A stretch of DNA of 64,000 nt, from assembly GCF_040869045.1 (NCBI RefSeq), contig NC_090319.1, positions 173,822,645-173,886,644 of the forward strand. Reading direction: 5' to 3'. How positions within the stretch are numbered: the stretch's first letter is position 1; every line of letters begins with the position of its first letter. The translations under genes were made by a program, and so were the position numbers. Below, in pieces: positions 11,668 through 21,597 of this stretch. The stretch comes from Eurosta solidaginis (taxonomy: Eukaryota; Arthropoda; Insecta; Diptera; Tephritidae). Below the pieces are notes generated by a model that made no database searches, was not told the origin of the DNA, and was given only the letters and a program-made list of their open reading frames with translations.

Positions 11668-12253
11668 GCGATTTATTCCTGGGCGGCCACCACATATAGG
11701 ATCGTCATGATATTAATGCATTATTTTCTTTAATTTTGTCGACATTTGTCACATGCATAACTTCTGGGGTTAATGTAATTGTTAAATTTTTGAGAACCTT
11801 GGTACCTACTTCTATAAATTTGCCTACTCGAGTATAATTATATTTAAACAATTTGTCCCCTAAGGAGAACTGTATCTTTACAAGTCCTAAATTGCCGGCT
11901 TCTTTTTCAAGCCTGGTAAAAAATTGTCCTAAGTCTATCTTATCGGCAACAATTAGGTTGCTTGAATCTATAGTGCTACAAATTTTCTTTCCTTTTTTGA
12001 AATATAATTGCCTGACATGTCTTTTTACTTCAAAGTTATTTAGCGCTTCATATATTTTAGGGTTCTCTTTATAACTTTCTTCGCTTCCATTGTTATTACT
12101 ATCGTTAGTAATTTTAGCTGATTTTCGTTTCTCTCATCTTGTTGTTACTTTCAGTATTTAACATGCTTCCACTGACATTTATTTTAAATTTGTGATATTT
12201 ATTCGAGATAATGCATCTGCAACGTCATTTTCTTTTCCAGCTATGTACTCCAC

Positions 12254-13709
12254 TTAAAAATCATATTCCTCTAAATCTAGTTTTACTCGTGTTAATTTAG
12301 ATGAAGGGCTCTTCATCCAAAAAAGGTATGTTAAAGGGCGGTGGTCGGTTTTAATTAAGAATTTTCTGCCATAAACGTATGGTCTGTAAAAGGTTATGGC
12401 CCAATGTATTGCTGCTAATTCTTTCTCTATTGTTGCTTTGTTAGTTTCAACTTTTGTGAATGATCTTGAAGCATAAGCAATTGGTAATTGTTTGCCTTCG
12501 TGTTCTTGACTAAGGACTGCTCCGCAAGCATACCCACTACCATCTGTCGTTATACAGAATTCTTTATTGAAGTCTGAGTATTGCAAAAGTTTTGGACTAA
12601 TTAGTGCTTCCTTTAAATAGACAAAAGCTTTTTTACATTCTTCTGTCCAATCGAAGGAAACATTCTCTTTGCAAAGCCTAGATAGTTTTCTTGAGTATTC
12701 TGCGAAATTCGGTACAAATCTTCTGTAATAATTGCAGAAGGCTACGAATCTTTTAACTTCATCAGACGATTTTGGAGTTGGGTAGTTTTGTACTGGTTCA
12801 AATTTGCTTGGGTCGGTAGTATTCCCTTGCTTGTGTCCTAAATAAGTTCGTGGTTGATAAATAAACATTTGTCTGGCTGTAGTTTTAGGTGGAGAACACA
12901 TCTCTCAAATTTTTCATCATGTGTTTTTCGGAACAGCCTAATATAACTAAATCATCCATATATAGAAATACTTGGGAAGGTTTGAGGCCTGCGAATGCTA
13001 ATGTCATCATACTTTTGAATGAATTAGGTGCTACTTTTAATCCATATGGTAATCTTTTGAACCTATATATGCCATCTTCGGCTGTGAACGAGGTTATATC
13101 CCTAGAGTCTAAGTCTAATTATATTTGGTGAAAGCCTGGCATAAAGTCTAGACACGAAAAATATTTAGCTCTTCCCAGTTGATCTAAGATGTCATCAATT
13201 CCTGGAAGTGGGAATTCATTTGCTGCTAACTTTTTATTTACCAATCTCCATCTATTTTCTGTGTGTCCTGGTAGTGATTTTTTAAGAACTAATAAAATGG
13301 GGCTATTGTATTCGGATATGGATGGTTTGGATATAGCTTGTTTACATATTTCCCCTTTATGTGCCTGTGGTAATCCATAATTTTTTATATATACTGGGAT
13401 ATCATATTTCATGTGTAATTTTTGTTTGTAGAAGTTATTAGAAGATATTGGTTCTGTTTCCAGTGCAAATATGTCTATGTATTCTGTGCATAGCGAGGTT
13501 AATTGGGAATTGACAAATTTTGGAAAATTTTTGGTTAATCTTTTTAATTTTTCCTTATCGTTGTTATTTTTACTGTGTGTGGTTGTTTGAATTAGTGTAT
13601 AGTTATCTAAATTTTCGGTATTAATGTTGTAATTTTGAATAGTCGTGTTTTTATTTGTTGTGTATAATTCTAATGAAAGTTTGATCTTTATTTGTGATTG
13701 TGTTTGCAA
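12254..13709 (-). pseudogene. Reverse transcriptase / RNase H of element G
   Basis: The RT fingers and palm start near 13450. RWRLVNKKLAANEFPLPGID and YFSCLDFMPGFHQI (first catalytic Asp) are visible to 13130. The YMDD box is at 12962-12951. A frame break follows the GFHQI block and another lies at about 12900. The connection and RNase H run from 12860 to 12254: FCITTDGSGYACGAVLSQ carries the first RNase H Asp, then TIEKELAAIHWAI and KTDHRPLTYLF. 11668-12253 is degenerate sequence of the tether and integrase N-terminus. Motif content is nearly complete, but the gene cannot yield one protein. Confidence 0.84.
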
Positions 13710-14454
13710 TGAAAATACCTTCGGATAATTGTTGATGGGGTATAAAAATATTTTTATTATTGGAATTTACATTAATTTCTCTAATGGTCTCAGACCTAGC
13801 GGGGACCCTGATTATATTGACGGACAGACAATTTGTCATGTGAATTGTTTTAGTTTCTGGATAATCGTATTGTCTTAGGATTAATTTGTCCTCTGTTTTG
13901 CCATAATCTAGGATGCAATTGTATTTCTTTATAAAGTCTAGTCCTATAATTCGATCGCATGGGATTGGGAAATCCTTTTCTACTACATGAAATTTGTGAT
14001 AAATTAGGAGATCATCACCTTTTAAATCTGTTTTTACTGTGACTAATGTGCTGGTTATACCTTGACCGATGACCTTTAAATCTATTATTTGCGTTGCATT
14101 TATTTTGATATTATTATCTATTTGATTCTTTTTGATAATTGAGATATCTGCTCCTGTATCTACTAGGAGGTTTGAGACTGAGTTGCTTAGAGTCGTTTTA
14201 GTGTATATGTAGCTATTTAAGTGTAATTTGAGTACACATATTTTTCTGTTTATTGTTCTTGAATTGATGGGTGCAGTTACGTACATTTCCGGTTTGGTTG
14301 TAATTTCTATTTCCATTTTGGGATTGCGATCCGCTCTGGGAATTAGTATTATTAATTGTTCTTGGATTATTATTATATCGTGGCTGTTGTCTGAATCTTC
14401 TGCCTCAGTAACTTCCATAATTATTATTTCGTTAATTTCCCCGGAAATTACCAC
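13651..14454 (-). pseudogene. Aspartic protease region of element G
   Basis: It cleaves the Gag-Pol precursor in a functional element. NLLVDTGADISIIKKNQI, with the catalytic DTGA, is encoded near 14190-14140. IIGLDFIKKYNC, the flap-distal ILG-like motif, lies near 13960-13920. The frame is open for 267 codons and overlaps the RT frame downstream. The N-terminal part is low complexity (Asn/Ile/Glu rich) and probably corresponds to the Gag-protease linker. Confidence 0.78.
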
Positions 14455-15270
14455 GATACTGATTTTGTTGCCGCATCCTCAAAATCGTTTTTAAGCTACC
14501 CGTTATCTCTGTGTAGCAGTTGGTGAATTTAGAAATGGCATCATTCATTGATGTGAATGTTCCAGCTTGCATTATCATATTTATTTTGTCCTTGGAGCAA
14601 TTCTTACACATAGTTTCAACTTCCGCTTGTGTTGAGTATCTGGTGGCCAAGTCTGGGTTTAGTCCATCCGAGATATATGCTCCTTCTAATGATCTGATAA
14701 TTTTTTCAATTTCTGCAGTATATTGATTTGCGGTTTTACTGCGTTGTTGTATATTCAGGCGTTTTGCTGTCAAAACTTCTACTGATTCGCCTTTTATTGC
14801 TATTTTAAGCTTTAATTTTATTTGTTCGATTGTATTTTCACTGCTAATGAAGTTTCATGCTGTACCTTTCAGCTTAGTTTTTACCATAGTTATCGCCAAA
14901 GCTTCATGATTACCTTTGATTTGTTCTACGATATCAAAAGCGTCTAGAAAGCTGTGCAAGTTTTCTGGCTTTGGTGGTAACACTGATGAGGCAGTTTTAA
15001 TAAACTCTACTACGGTTTGCAACATTGTAATGTTTATAATTGGGATATCTAATGGCTTTTGTTCTTCAAGTGATGGAGGCTGGCTTCGAGAGGGTTCTGA
15101 TATGATTGAGTTGAAAACAACTTGAAGTTTCTCCTCTACTGTGGTTGGTAGTGCTATTTCTATACCGTGTCTTGCTAAAGAAGATACCAATTTATCTCGT
15201 TCGTTTGAAAAAATTTGGTATGCTTCCTTTTGGTGATCTTTAGTAAGTATATGGTTTACTTTATTAATCT
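14300..15270 (-). pseudogene. Gag of element G
   Basis: Capsid-like gag. A helical segment around KPENLHSFLDAFDIVEQI (15000-14930) and a C-terminal basic, Asn/Arg-rich tail (QQNQYRGNFRGN at about 14435) resemble gypsy-group gags. The frame changes between 14855 and 14773 and a stop lies near 14432; family-like sequence continues to about 14300. No CCHC knuckle was recognised. The true start is probably upstream of 15190, since gag-like residues continue in frame to about 15270. Confidence 0.68.
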
Positions 15271-16147
15271 ATTTTCCTCGTAATTGAATGTATTAAAAAT
15301 TAAAATTTTTAAATTTTATTTATTTACTTATTGCTTAGTTAATGCCTATTTGGACAATATTTTTCTAGCATTAACATTATTACTTTTTCTTTTGTTGTTG
15401 GGTGTTTTACGTCTTCCGTGGTAGGCTCTCTGTCCATACCTATGGAATCCCAAAATTTCCTTAACCAATTTAGTTCTTATCTCACTTAATGGGATTTTTT
15501 GAAAAATCTCGTTGCATTCCAATTTACTTATTTTTGATACAAAATTATATTTTTATTTACAATTTGATTTTAGTTCTATTCCTTTCTTAGCATCTACTGC
15601 TAAATTTAGTACAAAAAAGGAGGATTTCTGCTTCTGGTTGAGCAGCTGAGCTGCCAAATTTTTTCTATGCCTTAACTTAAAATACTTAATAAATTCGCTG
15701 CCAGTCGTGCTGCCAGTCAAAATCTTCTTTTCAGGTAATATTCCACCCTGTTATGCAGTCATGCCGCCAGTCAAAATGTTCTTTTCAGGTAATATTCCAC
15801 CCTGTTATGCAGTCATGCCGCCAGTCAAAATGTTGTTTTCAGGTAATATTCTGCTTCTTCTATGCATTTGCTGGCAGTTAGTTAGTGGTTGTCGCTGTTC
15901 CTTGAGACCAATGGCCAAGTCTTCAGATATTATTGAATGTAAGGTGCTCTCATATCGCTATGTTCAATCATCTTCGATGGGCTCAAAAAATAGTTTAACC
16001 CGTCTTTTACAAGGAAATATTTGATCGTTTTTGCGGGATTTAATTTTAATTTTTAGCCGGGTCTTCCTCTAAGATGATCGTTTTTAGCAGTTTTGCTTAT
16101 TAGCAAATTTTCTCTACCTTACCGATCAAACTGGCAGTATCGCCATA
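15271..16147 (-). other. 5' leader of element G with primer-binding site
   Basis: Untranslated leader between gag and the 5' LTR. TGGCGATACTGCCAG at 16145-16131 directly follows the LTR on the element strand and is the likely tRNA primer-binding site; I do not assign the tRNA. The leader contains the 54-bp tandem repeats at 15710-15850. Confidence 0.65.
15710..15850. repeat. 54-bp tandem repeat, 2.6 units
   Basis: Units begin at 15710, 15764 and 15818 with the core GCCAGTCAAAATSTTSTTTTC; the third is partial. They lie in the leader of element G, so they are likely part of that element family rather than an independent array. A short open frame through them is incidental. Confidence 0.85.
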
Positions 16148-16552
16148 TAATACTTAAAGAAAAATGATTGACGTATGATGGTTAGATCATGACTGAGTGT
16201 TTATTTGGAAATTACTTTCCCTTTTATACAAAATATTCGTATTCTACAAATACATACTTACACTAATACTTACACACTAATTGTACATATTTCCTGTATG
16301 CGAAGTCAGCATATTGGAGTGACCTATTTAGGTACATGAGTACATATGTATGTATACTGGACAAAGTGTATCAGTCAGCGTTACTAATTGACCAATATAA
16401 ACAAATATGTGCATTCGCTGCAGAAGTGCATGCTTAGCAATTGGATATTTAGGGTTATTAATATTTTGTTACATGTGTGGTCTGCATGTGCGTAAATACG
16501 TAATGAACTATTGAATGCAGTGAAAGTGGAACTAATTCTAAGGCACGTTACA
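16148..16552 (-). repeat. 5' LTR of element G
   Basis: A 405-bp copy of the LTR at 9815-10225. On the plus strand it ends CACGTTACA and is followed directly by satellite sequence (GTGTCATTTCGGG). On the other side it meets the primer-binding site. Confidence 0.85.
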
Positions 16553-16765
16553 GTGTCATTTCGGGAATTTTTCGAGACTATTTCGGGATCATTTGGGGAC
16601 CCTTCCGGCATCATTTCTGAATGGTTTTCGGGATCATTCCGAGATCCCGTCAGGGTCATTTGGGGACTATTTTCGAGACTATTTCGGGATCATTTGGGAA
16701 CCCTTCCGGCATCATTTCTGGATGGTTTTCGGGATCCGTCCGGTATTCCGTCAGGGTCGTTCTAT
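16553..16765. repeat. GGGATCCGTCC satellite, block 2
   Basis: It continues the same units as 9290-9814 directly after the 5' LTR of element G, showing that the element inserted into the array. Confidence 0.85.
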
Positions 16766-17309
16766 TTTTGATTTTTTTAAACAAAACCTGTAACAAACTG
16801 TAATAACTATAACTACACCTTTTTTTAATATTTTAACCAACTAAATACCCGAAAAAGCAAAAATATTTTCATCTAAAAATTCTCTTTGGTTTTAGCTAAT
16901 TGTAGTTTCACTCCTTTGTTCTATGAAAAGTAATTCCTACACCCCTGCCATATCAATTTAACTTACTGTATTGTACTATACACGTAAACGTGCCTTTCAG
17001 GATATATTTTTTCGTTTTTGTGACTGAATCACGCCAGAACGGCTACACGGATTTTGATGAAATTTGGGACACAGATAGACAATAGTCTACTGGCTGACAA
17101 TTTTTCGAAAATGGAAAGGGGCAGGTCCCACGACCCCTTCGACTAATTTTTAATAATTCTTACACATTATAAAGTTAAATATACTGACCTTCACCAATAT
17201 TACAAACTCAATGGGTCAAATAAGTAGAGGGCCTACAACGTGAGCAATGACACACTCCGCCCCCCCCCCCCCAAACACCCCCCTCTGGTGCAAAATCTAC
17301 AAATTGTTA
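16766..17309. repeat. Non-coding dispersed repeat D, copy 1
   Basis: It begins TCGTTCTATTTTTGATT and contains a CACGCCAGAACGGCTACACGG stretch and a GATGAAATTTGGGACACAG motif. It ends with a C-run and CTCTGGTGCAAAATCTA. The whole order recurs at 17995-18790. It separates satellite blocks 2 and 3. No coding content. Confidence 0.7.
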
Positions 17310-17905
17310 TTACTCGAAATAATTTCTGGATGGTTCTCGGGATCCGTCCGGGATCCCGTCAAGGTAACTTCGGGACTTTTTCGGAATCATTTGGGGACCC
17401 TTACGGAATCATTTCTGGATGGTTTTCCGGATCCGTCCGGGATTCCGTCAGGGTCTTTTCGGGACATTTTCGGGACTATTACGGGATAATTTTGGGTTCC
17501 TTCCGACATCATTTCTGGATGGTTCTCGGGATCCGTCCGGGATCCCGTCAGGGTAATTTCGGGACTATTTCGGGACCCTTCAGGGATCCTTTCTGAACGG
17601 GTTACGGGATCCCGTCCGGGTATTTCGTGACTTTTTCTGGATTATTTCGGGTTCATTTGGGGAATCTGCCGGCATCAGTTCTGTATAGTTTTCGGAATCA
17701 ATCTGGGATCCCGTCAGGGTCATTTCGGGATCATTCGGGGACTCTTTAGAGATCATATCTGGATGGTTTCGTGGATCCGCCCGGGATTATTTCGGGATGA
17801 TTTATGGATCATTTCTGGATAGTTTTTGGGATCCGTCCGGGATCCCGTGAGGTTTATTTCAGAAGTATTCCATCATTTCTGAATGGTTTTCGGGATCCCA
17901 CTAGT
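17310..17905. repeat. GGGATCCGTCC satellite, block 3
   Basis: At least six degenerate units. Two successive TTTCTGGATGGTT landmarks at 17328 and 17417 are 89 bp apart and the next is 100 bp further. Confidence 0.85.
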
Positions 17906-18973
17906 TCAGTGCACATGATTTTTTAAATTATGAGCTTTTATGGCCATGGATTTGCTGCAAATTAATCGTAATTAAAATTCGGTATGTTTTATCTTTAATA
18001 TCTAACACAGCTTTTTTCGTTCTATTTTTGATTATTTTAAATGAATCCTGTAACCAACTGTTATAACTATAGTTACATTTGTAATATTTTAACCAACTAA
18101 ATACCCGAATAAGCAACACTATTTTCATCTAAAATATTCTCTTTGGTTTTAGCTAACTGTAGTTTCACTCCTTTGTTCTATGAATATTAATTCCTTCACC
18201 CCTGTCGTATCAATTAATTTAACTTGAAAACAAAATGTATTCTTCTAATTAGAAAAAAAACTGTATTGTACTAAAGGGAATAGTTTATTATAAATGCGAA
18301 AGTTTGGATGTTTGTGTGTCCAGACGTTTGTCTTTGTGACTCAATCACGCTAGAACGGCTGGACGGATTTAGATTAAATTTGCACACATATAGCCAAAAG
18401 TCTAGAAGAATCTACTAGCTATATGTTTTTGAAAAGGGGGAAGGTCCCCGCCCCTAGGAACAGTTATAATTTAATGATTATATTTTTTCGTCTTTGCGAC
18501 TGAATCACGCCAGAACGGCTACACGGATTTTGATGAAATGTGGGACACAGACAATAGTCTACTGACGACATATTTTTCGAACGTGGAGGGGGTTCCACGA
18601 CCCCTCTGAATAATTACTTTTTAATAATTTTTAAACATTGTAACTTTACGCATACTGACCAATATTGCAGACGCAATGGGTAAGTCGAGGGCTTGCAAAG
18701 TGAGCAGTGACACCCTCTGTTCCCCCGCCCCTTCTCGCCACTCTGGTGCAAAATCTATAAATTGCTATAACTCAACATAATCGAGATCTAAACAGTTTTA
18801 GAAAAACGATCGGTCGTGCTCTCCTTCTCTTCCCGCCATTCACCTTCCTTCAATTGTTTTTATTAGCACGCTTTTATTAGCTTTACCTGTATGTTTTTTG
18901 TAACTCTTCATTCGCTTCAACGCGCCTGCTGCCTTATTAACATGCTTTTATAATTAGCTTCAACTTATTTGTA
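17906..18973. repeat. Non-coding dispersed repeat D, copy 2, with extra segment
   Basis: 17995-18790 aligns with 16757-17320 but carries an additional ~200-bp segment (about 18270-18470) that repeats the 'TCACGC-AGAACGGCT-GACGGATT' theme. It is followed by a pyrimidine-rich stretch before the next satellite block. Confidence 0.65.
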
Positions 18974-19290
18974 ATCCCGTCAGGGTCATATCGAGACCCT
19001 TCCGGGATCTTTCGGATGGTTTTTGGGGTCCGTCCGGGATCCCGTCGGGGTAATTTCGGGACTTTTTCGGGATCATTTCTATATAGTTTTCGGGATCCAT
19101 CCGGGATGCTGTCGGAGTTGCTTTTCGACTTTTTCGAGATTATTCCGGGATCATTAGGGTATCATTCCTGGATGGTTTCCGGGATACCGTCAGGGTCATT
19201 TCGGGACTATTTCGAGATCATTTGGGGACCCTCCCGGCATTATTTCAGGATGGGTTTCCGTCCATCATTCAGTCGGGGTAATTTGGGGAA
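18974..19290. repeat. GGGATCCGTCC satellite, block 4
   Basis: Three to four further degenerate units, with GTCCGTCCGGGATCCCGTCG near 19028. The block ends at about 19290, where unrelated sequence begins. Confidence 0.82.
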
Positions 19291-19295
19291 GTTTT

Positions 19296-19703
19296 TTATT
19301 CTGCGTCATAAGTTCAACTCACCTAACAAGTTTCATCGCTTTATCCGTCTTTGGTAATGAATTATCGCACTTTTTGTGTTTTTCGAAATTTTCGATATCG
19401 AAAAAGTGGGCGTGGTTATAGTCCGATTTCGTTCATTTTAAATAGCGATCTGAGATGAGTGTCCAGGAACCTACGTACCAAATTTCATCAAGATACCTCA
19501 AAATTTACTCAAGTTATCGTGTTAACGGTCGGACGGACGGACGGACGGACATGGCTAAATCAAATTTTTTTTCGATTCTGATGATTTTGATATATGGAAG
19601 TCTATATCTATCTCGATTCCTTTATACCTGTACAACCAACCGTTATCCAATCAAAGTTATTATACTCTGTGAGCTCTGCTCAACTGAGTATAATAATTAT
19701 TAG
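19296..19703. mobile_element. MITE-like repeat with (GGAC)n and a terminal hairpin
   Basis: Non-coding. It contains GTGGGCGTGG, a (GGAC)n microsatellite at about 19529-19550, and ends with TTATACTC...GAGTATAA, an imperfect hairpin at about 19656-19700. From general knowledge this kind of unit is dispersed in dipteran genomes; I cannot confirm the family here. The left boundary is approximate. Confidence 0.5.
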
Positions 19704-19913
19704 CCTACATATTTACATATTTCTAAGATTTTCACTGTAGGAATGAATGAATGTATGAAACTGTAGATTAGGATAGTAATTTAGGGTAAGATGAATACTT
19801 GAAGAAATAACCATTTCAAAATACACGTAAGGGGATACGGGAAGAGTACTAACAAATTAGCTTAAGGTTTTTTCTACTTCATAGCATCTGCCTCTGCGCA
19901 ACTGTATATTCGT

Positions 19914-21153
19914 ATGATTATTCACTTCATTGACTTGGAGCGCTACGACCTAGTAACGAATCAGTTTCAGCTATCTCTAGGGATGCCAAATAAAACAACT
20001 TCAACAGCAGAGGTACTATCTTTCCAATTAAAGAGAATCCGCACACAACTCAGCGAGCTAAATGGCAATAAATCCGGAAGATCAAGGCGATCCATTAACT
20101 GGATTGGGTCTGCCTGGAAGTGGATAGCTGGCTCACCTGACGCCACAGATTGGGACGAAGTCTCACTTAACAGAAACAACGAGCAACAGTATAAGGTAAA
20201 CGATGCCATTTTCAAAAAGTCTAATGAATTATTGCAGAAGCTAAATGGAATCGTGACCATCACGAACAATGTCCTTAATCGAAAGCACCTGGAAAAATTT
20301 GAGCAAGAAATCCAGCACAGGATAACCATTTTAAAGGAGGATGTTCACGAGCTAATCCGCGCCTGCCAGATGACTAAAGATTGCATTATTAACAGCAACC
20401 TTTTGAGTAAAGAAGAAGTCAACCAACTTGTTAGTGAAATCGACGTCCCCCCTTACAGCAACGGTATGGAAGCCATTGAGTATGGCAAACCATCGATCTA
20501 CACCAACAGCACGCTCCTTCTATATGTGCTGTCCTTGCCTAAGGTCACTGATATCAGATTTAATCACCTAATCACAAGGGCAAACATCCAAGGAGGTCAC
20601 AGTAGATTTGCGATACATGTCAATCCTGATCAACAAATTCGGGCTAAGAGAACATTGCTTGCAATTATCTTCTGCTAGGATCTGTGACCGGAAATCTCTT
20701 GACTTATTACCGAAAACTGGCTGTCTGGCACGTCTTCTGAAAGGCGGACACTCAAGTTTTACCTACTCTACATACAACGAATCCACGATAGAAGTTATCA
20801 AAGAGGACACGAGATCCCTTGATAACTTTGTGGACACAATAGGATCAGGTAAATGTTTAATTTATCTAAACGGTTCTTATATTCTTCAGATAGACAACGA
20901 GACCATTGTCATTAACAACGAAACATACTCAAGCACTAGTAGTTCCGGAATACAGGTTCTTCCACCAGTTTTGACCAGCATAACAAACCACAGTATGGCA
21001 CTAAACCTTAACCTGGTACACGGAATAACAATGGAAAACATCAAATTTCTGAAATACCTAAGGGACAAGACCAATGGTTCGCACTTTCTGAAGGATCAGG
21101 GTTATTCCTACTTATGCTATTCATTTGGTACAGCGAGTGTAGGTTTTACGTGA
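19914..21153 (+). pseudogene. Errantivirus-type env remnant
   Basis: A degraded envelope gene of the kind carried by insect endogenous retroviruses. The first open block (19914-20678) carries a furin-like RSRR at 20079-20090, followed at once by a Trp/Gly-rich stretch (SINWIGSAWKWIAG), the expected place of a fusion peptide, then heptad-like helical sequence. A frame change in the overlap around 20608-20678 moves the frame to the second block (20608-21153), which has Asn-linked glycosylation-type sites. A stop ends it at 21153 and another lies before 21250. No gag or pol of the same element is adjacent: upstream is a MITE-like repeat and downstream an R1 LINE. It is inactive as it stands. Family assignment is by motif and layout only. 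Confidence 0.72.
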
Positions 21154-21548
21154 GTACATGTCTTCGAAGACCTAACCTCACGTATGTACCAAGCCCCAAG
21201 ACTCGCTTACCTTGGTACCAATCGATAATGTGAGTGGACACATCATCACTTGGTGGGGTTGGAGGCCTATCTAACACCTCTTCCATTCTATGGGTCATGG
21301 CACCCAGTTACAATGCAACTCCACATTCGAGCTGACCAACTCTTACCGCATTCGTATATCAACCACAGCCACCACGATGCTCCCAAAGGGGCCAACCGCA
21401 AACGAACACAAACGGAGCAAGCTCCGCGGGCTATCTGTTCCCCGTGGTACCACTTTAAAGTCTTGGTATGACTTTCGCAGCCGAAGCCACTTCCGGTTGA
21501 ATATCCACCTAATCTGGACCGGCCGCCTAGGGGTGAGGTGGGGTTAGA
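21154..21548. other. Possible 3' continuation of the env-bearing element
   Basis: Short open stretches in two phases follow the env remnant (IITWWGW-like residues near 21243), but there are stops and no recognisable transmembrane anchor or LTR. The sequence ends at a 25-nt C run. It may hold the end of env and its 3' region. Confidence 0.35.
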
Positions 21549-21573
21549 CCCCCCCCCCCCCCCCCCCCCCCCC
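21549..21573. repeat. Poly(C)25 tract
   Basis: Twenty-five C in a row, followed by ACATCCACG and a (CA)n run. Read on the minus strand, the R1-clade LINE ends in (TG)n and then poly(G). Confidence 0.9.
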
Positions 21574-21597
21574 CACATCCACGCACACACACACAAA

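Larger units (their letters stand above)
9815..16552 (-). mobile_element. Ty3/gypsy LTR retrotransposon G (gag-pol, no env)
   Basis: Two ~410-bp LTRs flank a minus-strand internal region. Next to the 5' LTR is a primer-binding-site-like TGGCGATACTGCCAG (16145-16131). Next to the 3' LTR is a purine tract (10240-10226). Gag, protease, RT/RNase H and integrase follow in Ty3 order. The 3' part (10241-10819) has no env. The element interrupts the GGGATCCGTCC satellite, which continues on both sides. I found no clean target duplication. The two LTRs differ at scattered sites by about 5-8% by eye, so it is old; all genes carry lesions. Confidence 0.87.

Noticed and set aside
15710..15850. CRISPR-like regular repeats
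   Set aside because: The units are contiguous 54-bp tandem repeats without spacers, in the leader of a eukaryotic retrotransposon.
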